A stretch of 64,000 nucleotides of DNA from JBHJHP01 sp042219825 (lineage in GTDB: Bacteria; Bacteroidota; Bacteroidia; Bacteroidales; UBA5342): positions 372,001-436,000 of the forward strand of contig NZ_JBHJHQ010000004.1 in the NCBI RefSeq assembly GCF_042219825.1. The letters are read 5' to 3'. The position numbers and the translations under genes were made by a program. The notes beneath the pieces are model-generated. The model saw only the letters and a list, made by a program, of their open reading frames with translations. It had not been told where the DNA came from and did no database searches. Positions 52,841-61,834 of this stretch are shown here, piece after piece. Numbering within the stretch: the first letter of the stretch is position 1; each line of letters starts with the position of its first letter.

Positions 52841-52893
52841 ACCCGTCACCTCGTAACCTGTAACCCGTCACCTCGTAACCTGTAACTCGTCAC
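52841..52893 (+). repeat. 22-bp tandem repeat (2.4 copies), GTAACC type
   Basis: The unit at 52841-52862 (ACCCGTCACCTCGTAACCTG plus TA) repeats perfectly at 52863-52884, with a third partial copy to 52893 (one mismatch). Internally it is made of CGTAACC/TGTAACC/CGTCACC words, the same family as at 24253-24284. It runs into the stop codon of the metallophosphoesterase gene. Confidence 0.88.
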
Positions 52894-53789
52894 TTTTTTA
52901 CATCCCATCCGTAATCCACGTATTCCCAGGTAAACTTATCATCGTCAACTTTAAATAATGTAAATCCTTCTTCCGTATTGCGGTTTGGGCCGTTCCACCA
53001 GGCACCGCAGATGGCACCGCCGGTAATATAATGGATGCTGTCAATATACACATCTTCGGCAATGTGTGTATGTCCCTGCATTACCAGTTTCAGATTGTGA
53101 TCTTTGAACAGGTCAAGAATATCTTTTGAATTGGCTACCACAAGTGATGAGTCGTTACCTAATGTGCTGCCGTAATAAATCTGGTTGAATGTCGTTATAA
53201 AAGGAATATGCGTGGTGATGGCAATGGGTGTGTCTTTATCGGTTTTTGACAATTCTTTTTTGATCCATTCTTTTTGCTGGTCATCAATCCATCCAATATA
53301 ACAACCCTTATCATCCTTTTCCACAGAATTAAGAATAAAGAATTTCCATCCGTTGTAACTGAATGTATAGTAGGAACTACCAAGCCTCTTTTCGAACATT
53401 TTTTCGTTGTACTCCGGGTTTTGGCTTAGATCCGTTTTTGTGTTACAAATACCGAATATCTCGTGGTTTCCCATGGTATTATGAACCGGCATATTCAATT
53501 CGCTGCTCACTTTCTCATAGAGCTTATATAATGAATCGGCTCTGCCATATGACTGCTTCAGTGCATCCATGATCAGATCGCCACCTGTAATTACAAAATC
53601 CGGTTTCAGATGATTGATCTCAGTAATAGCTTTTTCGAAACCTTCCACTGCGTGCTTTTCCGGTTGAAGATGGATATCAGTCATGAACACAAAACTGAAC
53701 GGTTTGGAGGACTGTGAAAATGCTGAATTATAACTAGTGACGTAAATAATAACTATTACGATAGTTTTTAAAAGAGAACTTGGCCTCAT
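52890..53789 (-). CDS. Secreted calcineurin-like metallophosphoesterase
   Basis: The 299-residue protein starts with a signal peptide (ending A-F-S-Q). It has the metallophosphoesterase motif order D-I-H (F-M-T-D-I-H-L), G-G-D (V-I-T-G-G-D-L), G-N-H-E, a T-H-I-P and G-H-T-H (M-Q-G-H-T-H-I), giving the binuclear metal site. Exported purple-acid-phosphatase-like esterases of this type are common in Bacteroidota; the substrate is unknown. A longer open frame reaches 53915, but it would lack a signal peptide at its start and the ATG at 53789 gives a proper one. Its stop codon lies within the tandem repeat. Confidence 0.87.
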   Translation of the reverse strand: MRPSSLLKTIVIVIIYVTSYNSAFSQSSKPFSFVFMTDIHLQPEKHAVEGFEKAITEINHLKPDFVITGGDLIMDALKQSYGRADSLYKLYEKVSSELNMPVHNTMGNHEIFGICNTKTDLSQNPEYNEKMFEKRLGSSYYTFSYNGWKFFILNSVEKDDKGCYIGWIDDQQKEWIKKELSKTDKDTPIAITTHIPFITTFNQIYYGSTLGNDSSLVVANSKDILDLFKDHNLKLVMQGHTHIAEDVYIDSIHYITGGAICGAWWNGPNRNTEEGFTLFKVDDDKFTWEYVDYGWDVKK

Positions 53790-53869
53790 AATGATTACAA
53801 TTATTTGCTCAAATGTATAAAAATGATTTGTTGGAAATAAAACTTTCCCGTTAAAATACTGTGACAGTC

Positions 53870-54775
53870 TTAACCGTTTGCAGGACGTTGCCGTTTCCAT
53901 CGCCGGTGCGACCAAAGCCAGTACTCCGGTTTTTCACGGATTGTTTTTTCCAGTCGGTTCATATAGCGTTTGGTAATTTCTCCATCTTCAAGAGCCGAAG
54001 GATCACTCACCAGTTCTTCAGTCCGCAATTCATAATATCCCCGTTTCAGTTTCATAATCTCCAGGTAAATAACCGGAAGGTTATATTTACGGGCATATTT
54101 TTCCGGTCCGTGTAAACAAGGTGTTTCCCGATTCAGGAAATCAATCCAGTAGGCCTGATCCATGTGTTTTGTTCCTGGACTTTGATCAGCCACCAGGATA
54201 AAAGCAGCATGTTTATCGTAGTATTGCTGAAATATGTCTGAGGTGTTTTTTATTTGATCCAGAACCGTTCCATACCGGCTACGGTTTTTGTGAATAAATG
54301 CATCTATATGAGGATTTTTGATGCGTTTGTTGATGGCAATAAATTTAAAACCGGCTTGCAGAGGTGCTGATAGTGCACCCCATTCCCAGTTACCGTAATG
54401 CCCGGTAACCACTAGTATGGATTGATTTGTGGATTCGTATGTTGAGAAACTTTCAGAATGAATCAGATGGTGCCTTTTGGTTATGGCTTCAGGATTCATC
54501 CCAAAGGCTTTAAAGCTTTCTACAAAGATGTCAGCCAGGTGATGAAAGAACTTCTTTTCTATAAGTAATCTTTCATGTTCGGTTTTCTCAGGAAATGAGG
54601 AGGCAAGATTTGACCGTACTATATTCCGTCTGTATTTAAAGCCATAATAAAGGACAACATAAATGACATCTGCAAACGCATAAAAAAAGGCAAACGGAAT
54701 AAAGGAAGTGATTTTAGCAAAGATTTTCAGTAATATATAAACCAGTTTCCCCAACGTTATAACATTAAAAAACAA
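53870..54775 (-). CDS. Lysophospholipid/lipid A acyltransferase (LpxL/HtrB family)
   Basis: The 301-residue membrane-associated protein has an N-terminal hydrophobic anchor and the family motifs: Y-R-R-N-I-V-R-S-N-L near residue 50, the catalytic G-H-Y-G-N-W-E-W, A-D-Q-S-P-G, and P-V-I-Y-L-E. It transfers a secondary acyl chain to lipid A (or a related lipid) at the inner membrane; lpxA, lpxC and lpxD lie 22 kb away. No ATG occurs between an upstream in-frame stop and the anchor, so the start is a TTG at 54775 or, giving the more usual N-terminus (M-G-K-L-V-Y-I-L-L), the TTG at 54754. It is last in the amidase-MCE unit. Confidence 0.9.
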   Translation of the reverse strand: MFFNVITLGKLVYILLKIFAKITSFIPFAFFYAFADVIYVVLYYGFKYRRNIVRSNLASSFPEKTEHERLLIEKKFFHHLADIFVESFKAFGMNPEAITKRHHLIHSESFSTYESTNQSILVVTGHYGNWEWGALSAPLQAGFKFIAINKRIKNPHIDAFIHKNRSRYGTVLDQIKNTSDIFQQYYDKHAAFILVADQSPGTKHMDQAYWIDFLNRETPCLHGPEKYARKYNLPVIYLEIMKLKRGYYELRTEELVSDPSALEDGEITKRYMNRLEKTIREKPEYWLWSHRRWKRQRPANG

Positions 54776-54806
54776 AAAGAATCAGGACGTAAAATCAGAG
54801 CAAAGT

Positions 54807-56027
54807 CTATTTAATGGCCTTTTTCAACGAAACTATTTTGTTTCCGTTGAATGTAATGACCTCGGCAGATGGATATGTTTGTCTGATTTTGTCGGCTGCG
54901 TCAATCGCAGAACTGTAATCCTTAAAGTTTCCAATGGAATAGTAGAATACGCCTTTCTGTTGATGCTCATTAATGACAGAAGGATCAGTAAAATTTTCGG
55001 TGTCAATATTTACGGCATTGCTGGTTTGTTTTACCAATACCGAGAAATATGTATTATCGTCCACATTTCTTGTAACACCGTTTTCATCAATGTACACATC
55101 CTTACCCCAATCAATCAGTGAAAGATGAACGTATTTTGATGGTTGCTGTTGCATATCGGTCAGCAGTTTGTCAAGCGATTCTGTCGTCGCATTCAGGTTG
55201 GCATACAGTGCCTTGTCGTTCACCAGGTTACCCAGCGAACCTTCGTTATTAACTACTTTAACCAATATGGAATTCAAACTGGCAACAGCTGTATCTATAC
55301 GCGAAATAGCAAGTTTTAAATCCGAAGATGCCAACGAATCGGTTATGGCATTTACGTTGGTTAACGTAGCTTTTAACCCGGTTTCACTGTTATTTAAGTC
55401 CTGTGTGATTCTTCTGAGATTTCTTATCGTGGCTGTCAGATCTCCTCTTTCACCCAGCTGATTTTTAATAGATTCTGTTGTGGCATCAAGATTTGCCACA
55501 GATGTACTTAAATGATTGATCGTACTGTCAGCAATCAGATCATCAAGTTTTTTTACATACTCTGCAATCTTTTCTTTAACAGGGCCAAGTTGGTCCTCAA
55601 GTCCACCCAACATGCCTTTATCTATATTACTTGGTAATGTATCTCCGTTTTCGTAGTATGATCCACGACCAGGAACCAGTTCCAGTTTTACAGCTTTGGT
55701 TCCCAATAAATCAAGATCGTACAACACAGCCTTGGAGCCTTTCGGAATTTTCAATTTTTCATCTTCCAGAACCATAGTCACGATAAGCTTGCTGTTATCA
55801 TCACTTAGTTCAATATTTTCTACAAGTCCCACTTTGAATCCTCTTACCATAACAAAGTTAGACTCCATCAAACCACCTACATCTTCAAATTCACAATAAT
55901 AGTAATTAGCCGGAGTAAGGAGGTTGCGTCCTTTGAGAAAATTAAAACCCCAGATAAAAAGGGCAAGTATTACAGCAATTAATAAACCAATCTGTGCTTC
56001 TCTTGATTTGAGAACTTTCAATTTCAT
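54807..56027 (-). CDS. MlaD-family (MCE) protein with C-terminal SPOR-like module
   Basis: The 406-residue protein has an N-terminal membrane anchor (about 12-30), then one MCE domain (about 40-120, with Y-Y-C-E-F-E-D-V-G-G-L and V-R-G-F-K-V-G-L-V-E-N-I). A long helical, coiled-coil-prone stretch (130-300) rich in L-N-A-T-T-E-S-L-D-K-like repeats follows. The C-terminus (about 345-406: Y-Y-S-I-G-N-F-K-D-Y ... A-A-D-K-I-R-Q-T-Y-P-S-A-E-V-I) resembles the SPOR-like ends of the two genes before it. MCE proteins form lipid-transport assemblies spanning the periplasm between inner and outer membranes. It lies 29 bases after the short MCE gene. Confidence 0.87.
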   Translation of the reverse strand: MKLKVLKSREAQIGLLIAVILALFIWGFNFLKGRNLLTPANYYYCEFEDVGGLMESNFVMVRGFKVGLVENIELSDDNSKLIVTMVLEDEKLKIPKGSKAVLYDLDLLGTKAVKLELVPGRGSYYENGDTLPSNIDKGMLGGLEDQLGPVKEKIAEYVKKLDDLIADSTINHLSTSVANLDATTESIKNQLGERGDLTATIRNLRRITQDLNNSETGLKATLTNVNAITDSLASSDLKLAISRIDTAVASLNSILVKVVNNEGSLGNLVNDKALYANLNATTESLDKLLTDMQQQPSKYVHLSLIDWGKDVYIDENGVTRNVDDNTYFSVLVKQTSNAVNIDTENFTDPSVINEHQQKGVFYYSIGNFKDYSSAIDAADKIRQTYPSAEVITFNGNKIVSLKKAIK

Positions 56028-56056
56028 ACTTTCAATTTATGGTGCAAAAGTAGGAA

Positions 56057-56854
56057 TTACTTTCGAGAGTCCCTCACAATTTTTTTAGCTTCGAGTACCG
56101 GAATACGTTCGTTATTGTTGAACGCAATTATAAATGCCTCTGGATAACGCACTAGCAGATCATTAAGGATTTGTTTAGCGGCGTTAAAATCCCTGGCATT
56201 TCCGGCAGTATATTTATAAAAACTACCATCCATATAATATGAAACATCCGGAATACCTGCTAATCCGGGATCATTCATGGATAGTTCTTTGTTCGACATA
56301 ACAAACTGTATCTTAAATATTACACCGGATGCATCAATTTTTTGAACCTGTTCTGTAGGTTTTGCCTGTTTTGTTTCTGTTTTAACCGGTTGTGCTTCAG
56401 GAACGGACTTTTGTTCAGTTTTTTGTACAGTCTGTGGTTTTATTGTATCTGTTTTGGTTTCATCCGCACCTTTTTCAGTGTCTTCTATCATCACATCTTT
56501 TAAAGCTGTAATATTTTCCGGTACTTCATAATTTTTCAGCACTGGTCTCAGTAAATGTTTTTCTACTGTTATGGTCACAGTATCTGTTGTGGCAATGCCA
56601 CCGGGGAGATTGGGTAAATCATCATTTTTCTGAAACACAATGGTAATAATATACTTATCACTTTTGCGATCATATTCAATGCCTTCAACAACACCAAGTT
56701 TGTTGGTTTTACCGGCCAGCATTTCCAGTTTTTCCTTTTTTGAAGTAGTACTACGTTTAACAATGTTAAAACCTATAATAATAACAATAATTGCAAGTAC
56801 AATGATTGCTCCTGTTCGGGCTTCTTTCGACTTTAAAAAACTCAGATTTACCAC
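56057..56854 (-). CDS. Short MCE-like membrane protein with C-terminal SPOR-like domain
   Basis: A 265-residue protein whose N-terminus parallels the next gene: S-K-E-A-R-T-G then a membrane helix. The following stretch (G-V-V-E-G-I-E-Y-D ... Y-I-I-T-I-V-F) aligns with the second half of an MCE domain, while the first half is nearly missing. A proline/threonine/lysine-rich linker (about 130-170) leads to a C-terminal SPOR-like domain (about 175-265: F-K-I-Q-F-V-M-S, F-Y-K-Y-T-A-G, L-L-V-R-Y-P-E-A-F-I-I-A-F). No ATG exists after an upstream stop; the GTG at 56854 gives the best match to the neighbour (a TTG at 56860 is also possible). Probably partner or regulator of the MlaD-like protein. Confidence 0.72.
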   Translation of the reverse strand: MVNLSFLKSKEARTGAIIVLAIIVIIIGFNIVKRSTTSKKEKLEMLAGKTNKLGVVEGIEYDRKSDKYIITIVFQKNDDLPNLPGGIATTDTVTITVEKHLLRPVLKNYEVPENITALKDVMIEDTEKGADETKTDTIKPQTVQKTEQKSVPEAQPVKTETKQAKPTEQVQKIDASGVIFKIQFVMSNKELSMNDPGLAGIPDVSYYMDGSFYKYTAGNARDFNAAKQILNDLLVRYPEAFIIAFNNNERIPVLEAKKIVRDSRK

Positions 56855-56871
56855 AGTCAAGGTTATTTTAG

Positions 56872-58008
56872 TTAATTTTTAGCTTTAATAAGGCGTTTGG
56901 CTTCAGATATCGAAATGCGTTCCCCGTCCTTAAATGCTGCAATAAATGCATCAGGATACCTGTCTTTAATGTTGTTCTGTATTTCTTTAATTACACTCAA
57001 ATCACTTGAGTTGCCAGTTGTATATTTGTAAAAGGCCCCATCCTTATATTTCCAAACAGCTACTAAATTCTTAAATGCCGGATCATCTGGTGCAAGTTCA
57101 GTTTTAGACAGCAGAAACTGAACTTTATATGTTACGCCATGATCTTCGATGACAGAATTCTCATTTTCAGGCTCTTTCTGGTTTGCTAAGATAACAGTTT
57201 TTTTGTTTTTAGCGTCAATTTGTTGTTTGTAAGTTCTTACTGACCTGAAAATAGCTGAGGCCATAAACTCTTGTCCTTCTTTCGACATCAGGAATTTTTC
57301 TTCTGTTGAATTGGTAATAAATCCCAACTCAATAAGTACCGAAGGCATGGTTGTCCGGTGTAATACAAGGAAAGGTCCCTGGTGTATACCATAATTACGT
57401 CTGCCAACTCTGTTTTTAAACTGATCCTGAATTTCCTGTGCCAGGTTAAGGCTCTGCTCAAAATATGCTTTAGTAGAATTGAAATTGAAAATTATATACG
57501 ATTCATCCTTGTTAGGATCAAACCCCTGGTAAACCTCCTCGTAATTATCTTCCATTTCAATTACCGAGTTCTCCAATTTTGCCAGCTCAAGGTTCGACTG
57601 ATATTTTCCAACACCCAACAGCCAGCTAGAAGCTCCCGTAACCCTTGAATTAGAAACTGCATTTACATGTATGGATAAAAACAGATCGGCGTGATTACGG
57701 TTGGCAATGTTCGCTCTTTCATGCAGCTCGATAAATTCATCCGTTTTTCTTGTGTATATAACTTTAACATCCGGCATATATTTTTCAATATACTGACCTG
57801 TAAGCAAAGCCACAGCAAGGTTGATGTCTTTTTCTTTTGCTTTCCTGCCTATGGCTCCAGGATCTTTTCCTCCATGTCCTGCATCAATGACAATAGTTTT
57901 AATCTGGTATGCCTGAGCATCCAGATTGTTTGGGATAAAAAAGATCAATGTTAAAACAAAAATAACCTTCAGCCTCCCGACGAATTTTTTCCAAAGCAAC
58001 GATGTCAT
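56872..58008 (-). CDS. N-acetylmuramoyl-L-alanine amidase with C-terminal SPOR-like domain
   Basis: The 378-residue protein has a signal peptide (ending L-D-A-Q) and an Amidase_3 domain (about 35-260). Zinc ligands are in D-A-G-H-G-G, L-H-E-R-A, and L-S-I-H-V-N-A, and the catalytic Glu in L-I-E-L-G-F. The C-terminal domain (about 290-378: Y-K-V-Q-F-L-L-S, F-Y-K-Y-T-T-G-N, I-K-D-R-Y-P-D-A-F-I-A-A-F) is a SPOR-like module, closely similar to that of the next gene. AmiC-type enzymes split peptides from glycan strands during division; SPOR domains bind denuded glycan at the septum. First gene of the minus-strand envelope unit, divergent from lptD. Confidence 0.93.
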   Translation of the reverse strand: MTSLLWKKFVGRLKVIFVLTLIFFIPNNLDAQAYQIKTIVIDAGHGGKDPGAIGRKAKEKDINLAVALLTGQYIEKYMPDVKVIYTRKTDEFIELHERANIANRNHADLFLSIHVNAVSNSRVTGASSWLLGVGKYQSNLELAKLENSVIEMEDNYEEVYQGFDPNKDESYIIFNFNSTKAYFEQSLNLAQEIQDQFKNRVGRRNYGIHQGPFLVLHRTTMPSVLIELGFITNSTEEKFLMSKEGQEFMASAIFRSVRTYKQQIDAKNKKTVILANQKEPENENSVIEDHGVTYKVQFLLSKTELAPDDPAFKNLVAVWKYKDGAFYKYTTGNSSDLSVIKEIQNNIKDRYPDAFIAAFKDGERISISEAKRLIKAKN

Positions 58009-58139
58009 ATTATAATACCCTGTTATGTTTGTTTAACGTTAAAAATTGTTTTTGGCTGCTATATTTTTAATGTTTTTAGATAGCTTTGCCGTTTTAATAC
58101 CAGTTTGAATTTAACAGACACAAAAATAATTGATTAAAG

Positions 58140-60914
58140 TTGTTAAAAAAATTTAGTATATATCTTTTTAACCGCAATTTTTTAATCTTTTTAGTGATTT
58201 CTTGCCTCTTTTGCGGACAGGCTTTGTTGGCTCAGAATGCTGACAGAGATTCGCTTGTGTTTCCATCGGATTCAATCCGGAGTTTGCCGGATAAGGTTGC
58301 TGCCGACACAATTCCAAAGGACTCTGCAACTGTTATAACAACGGAGGAACGAATTGCAATGATAAGTCCGACAAAATCCTTATTTGCTGCCAATGTTGAC
58401 TATAATGCCGATTCCATTGTAATGATAGGTACCAGCGAAGTTGAGATGTTTGGGAATGCCAGTGTGGTTTATGGCGAGACAGATCTTAAATCGTATTACA
58501 TCTGGATGAATCTTGATAGTAGTTTGATTTATGCACGAGGTCGGCTTGACAGTACAAATACACTAGTGGAAACTCCTGAATTTACGGATGATGGAACAAC
58601 CTATAATCAAGAGGAGCTTACATATAATTACAACACAGGTAAGGCTTTAATTAAGAATGTTGTCACTGAGCAAGGAGAAGGATTTGTGACCAGTGAAACA
58701 ACAAAGCGCATTGGTGAGGATGCATTTTGTATGAAAAACGGAGAATATACAACCTGTGCAAATCATGATCATCCGCATTTTTATTTAAAGATGACAAAGG
58801 CCAAGGTCAGACCTGGCAAAAATATTGTTACGGGACCAGCATACATGGTGATGGAGGATGTACCGATTTACCCGCTGTTTATACCATTTGGATTTTTCCC
58901 GTTTACTAAAAGTTATTCTTCAGGTTTTGTTATGCCATCGTACGGAGAGGAGAATAACAGAGGTTTTTATCTGAGAGATGGTGGCTATTACTTTGCACTG
59001 AACGACTATTTTGACCTTTCAACAACCGGAGACATATATTCAAAGGGGTCATGGGCTGTAAGAGCGCGTTCAAACTACAGATTGAAATACAGGTTTAACG
59101 GGAGTGTAAACATATCTTACATCAATAACGTTGTAGGAGAAAAAGCTTTAGCGGGAGATTATACTGCTACCAAGGATTTTTCTATTAGATGGACGCATTC
59201 TCAGGATAGTAAAGCTGCAGCTTATTCCAATTTTTCAGCCAGTGTGGATTTTACCTCCACCTCATTTGAAAAGAACAGTATCGGGGTGGAGTCAGTTATA
59301 TACAATCCAAGTTATCTGGCACGAAACCAAAAGAGTTCCAGCGTATCCTATTCAAGAACATTTCCAGGAACCCCTTTCTCTATGTCATCAACGTTACTGG
59401 CCTCACAAAATGCAGCCGACTCATCGTTAAGTCTTACATTGCCACAGCTTAACCTCAATATGTCAAGAATTTATCCATTTAAACGTAAAAAGAAAATAGG
59501 AAGGGACAGGTGGTATGAAAAAATAGGCATGTCTTATTCTGCGACCCTTAGTAATAGTGTAAGCGATAAGCAGGCGGCTATAATGAATGGAGATCCTTCG
59601 GTTCACTGGAGAAATGGGGTAAGGCACTCAATTCCTGTGTCAACATCCTTTAATATTTTAAAAAATATTTCCATTTCGCCAAGTGTAAGTTATACTGAAC
59701 GATGGTATACCGAAAGTATTAATAAAACAGTAGATACACTGGATAACATGACAACCAAAGTTGTAACCGATACCGCTAATGGCTTTTACCGGGTTTACGA
59801 TTACAATGCTTCGGTAAGTGCATCTACAAAATTATATGGTTTTTATACCCCATTCAGGAAACTATTCGGAGATAAGGTGGAGCAGATCCGTCACGTGATG
59901 ACTCCCTCTGTAAGTTTGAGTTATCGTCCTGATTTTGGACAGGAAAAATGGGGCTATTATGATACCTATACGGAATATAATGCGGCAACTGATGAATGGT
60001 TGACCAGAGAGTATTCTCATTTTCAGGGCTCATTATATGGTACGCCGGGAAGTGGGAAATATGGAGCTGCCAGTTTTTCTGTGGGTAATAATGTGGAGAT
60101 GAAAGTGAAAAATGATGCAGACTCTACAGGTAACGGATTTAAAAAGATTAAGTTGCTTGAGAGCCTGAATTTTGCTACAAGTTATAACATGGCCATCGAC
60201 TCTATGAGGTGGTCCGATATTTCCGTAAGGGGAAGAACAAAACTATTTAAGGGATTATCCATAAATGCAGGTGCCACGTTTGATCCTTATGTAACAACCG
60301 TGAACAGTAATGGTCGTGTTATACGGATAAATCAGACACATTGGGAAAGGGACCGAAGTATTGGTAAGCTGAAAAACCTTACGCTGTCTACCGGGTATTC
60401 ATTTAATAATGAAAAGTTGAAATCCTTTCTGAAAGGATTCAGTGGTGGTGGAGATGAAGCTGAAACCAAAACAGCGGATGACAGTGAGGGTAAATCTTCT
60501 GACAGCAAATCAAAAAGTGATTCAAAATACGACGATGACGGGTATCTTTTGTTTAAAATACCATGGAATCTTTCGTTCAGTTATTCATATTCATTACGTG
60601 GAGCGTACGATAAAACAATGGATGATTTCAAATATACCGGGGTGTCAAACTTCCGTTTTAACGGTAGTCTGACCCTGACAGAAAAATGGTCCATGAATTT
60701 TTCTTCCGGATACGACTTCAGAAATCGTGAAATAACATCGACTAACCTGTCTATAAACAGAAACCTCCATTGCTGGTCAATGAGTTTCAATGCTGTGCCG
60801 TTTGGCCGGTATAAAACATATAACTTCACCATTCATGTGAATTCCTCTATGCTCCAGGATCTTAAGTACGAAAAGCGGAGTTCACCATGGGATAACCCGG
60901 GCTGGAACCAATAA
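58140..60914 (+). CDS. lptD: LPS-assembly outer-membrane protein LptD-like
   Basis: The 924-residue protein has a signal peptide (ending L-L-A-Q), an OstA/LptA-like jelly roll (about 90-230; I-V-M-I-G-T-S-E-V-E-M-F-G-N-A), and a large C-terminal barrel. The P-L-F-I-P-F-G-F-F-P segment at the domain junction is typical of Bacteroidota LptD. The barrel receives LPS from the Lpt bridge and inserts it in the outer leaflet. The in-frame stop TGA at 58131-58133 leaves TTG at 58140 as the only plausible start, directly before the signal peptide. Divergent from the amidase-MCE unit; its stop codon abuts that of the convergent LpxH-like gene. Confidence 0.9.
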   Translation: MLKKFSIYLFNRNFLIFLVISCLFCGQALLAQNADRDSLVFPSDSIRSLPDKVAADTIPKDSATVITTEERIAMISPTKSLFAANVDYNADSIVMIGTSEVEMFGNASVVYGETDLKSYYIWMNLDSSLIYARGRLDSTNTLVETPEFTDDGTTYNQEELTYNYNTGKALIKNVVTEQGEGFVTSETTKRIGEDAFCMKNGEYTTCANHDHPHFYLKMTKAKVRPGKNIVTGPAYMVMEDVPIYPLFIPFGFFPFTKSYSSGFVMPSYGEENNRGFYLRDGGYYFALNDYFDLSTTGDIYSKGSWAVRARSNYRLKYRFNGSVNISYINNVVGEKALAGDYTATKDFSIRWTHSQDSKAAAYSNFSASVDFTSTSFEKNSIGVESVIYNPSYLARNQKSSSVSYSRTFPGTPFSMSSTLLASQNAADSSLSLTLPQLNLNMSRIYPFKRKKKIGRDRWYEKIGMSYSATLSNSVSDKQAAIMNGDPSVHWRNGVRHSIPVSTSFNILKNISISPSVSYTERWYTESINKTVDTLDNMTTKVVTDTANGFYRVYDYNASVSASTKLYGFYTPFRKLFGDKVEQIRHVMTPSVSLSYRPDFGQEKWGYYDTYTEYNAATDEWLTREYSHFQGSLYGTPGSGKYGAASFSVGNNVEMKVKNDADSTGNGFKKIKLLESLNFATSYNMAIDSMRWSDISVRGRTKLFKGLSINAGATFDPYVTTVNSNGRVIRINQTHWERDRSIGKLKNLTLSTGYSFNNEKLKSFLKGFSGGGDEAETKTADDSEGKSSDSKSKSDSKYDDDGYLLFKIPWNLSFSYSYSLRGAYDKTMDDFKYTGVSNFRFNGSLTLTEKWSMNFSSGYDFRNREITSTNLSINRNLHCWSMSFNAVPFGRYKTYNFTIHVNSSMLQDLKYEKRSSPWDNPGWNQ

Positions 60915-61751
60915 TCAGTTTGAAAGTAAGGGGAATTCTTTCAGCATAAGGTAATAAAGGCTCTTCTTGTTTAAAACCACCGGTTCATCAAAAGTCAGCG
61001 TCGATTCTGTTTGTGAAAATGTTTTAAGTGTCCATTTCCCATGCGAGTATTCTGCTGAGGTACAATGTTCAACCCAATCGCCGCAATTAATATAGTTCAG
61101 AGTTCCGTTGTTATCACTAATGATTTTGTTTACAGGAGTGTGCGTGTGACCGCAAATAACTGTTCCGTAACCTTTTTTCCTGGCATGTGTGATAATTCGT
61201 TCTTCAAACCCGGATAACTTTTCAGGATGTGTTTTGATCTTTTCCTTTATGGTTTTGTAAATGATTACAGATCCCAAACCAAACACCGAGAGGGTTTTAT
61301 TAATGGCTTTATTGGTTATAGTGATCAGACCATATAGTGCCGCTCCGGTTCGGGCGAGCCATTTATGCTGATGGATGATACGGTCGTAAAAATCACCATG
61401 AAAAATCCATGTTTTTAGTCCGTTCTGGTTAAGCTCATGCTGATTGACTATTTTCAGGTTCTGAAATGAAACACCGGAAAGGTTACGCATAACTTCGTCA
61501 TGATTTCCCGTAATATAGATTACCTCTGTTCCGTTTTCAAGAAATTTAATCAGTAAACGGATGATTTTGAGATGTGTCTTTGGAAAATAACTGCGGCTGA
61601 ACCGCCAGGAATCAATGATATCGCCGTTTAAAATGAGTTTCTCCGGATGAATGCTTTTCAGGTAGTTAATTAGTTCTCTCGCTTTGCAGGCATGGGTTCC
61701 AAGATGAATATCCGAGATGACTGCAACTTCAACATTGCGTGGTAGATTCAT
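60915..61751 (-). CDS. UDP-2,3-diacylglucosamine diphosphatase-like metallophosphoesterase (LpxH family)
   Basis: The 278-residue protein has the metallophosphoesterase motifs in the LpxH arrangement: S-D-I-H-L-G-T near residue 12, N-G-D-I-I-D-S-W, G-N-H-D-E, I-F-H-G-D, and C-G-H-T-H-T-P. LpxH cleaves UDP from UDP-2,3-diacylglucosamine, the fourth step of lipid A assembly; a location facing lptD fits. No membrane segment. Related YbbF-like proteins of unclear function exist, so substrate remains probable, not certain. Confidence 0.88.
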   Translation of the reverse strand: MNLPRNVEVAVISDIHLGTHACKARELINYLKSIHPEKLILNGDIIDSWRFSRSYFPKTHLKIIRLLIKFLENGTEVIYITGNHDEVMRNLSGVSFQNLKIVNQHELNQNGLKTWIFHGDFYDRIIHQHKWLARTGAALYGLITITNKAINKTLSVFGLGSVIIYKTIKEKIKTHPEKLSGFEERIITHARKKGYGTVICGHTHTPVNKIISDNNGTLNYINCGDWVEHCTSAEYSHGKWTLKTFSQTESTLTFDEPVVLNKKSLYYLMLKEFPLLSN

Positions 61752-61834
61752 TAAGTTTTTGGTAAAAGTAACACAAAAACGTTATATCAGTGTGAATCTG
61801 TAATGAAAAAGGTATTACAAAAACAGAAGGTGAT

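Noticed and set aside
53790..53915. 42-residue extension of the metallophosphoesterase
   Set aside because: It would run into the acyltransferase gene and bury the signal peptide; the ATG at 53789 is natural.
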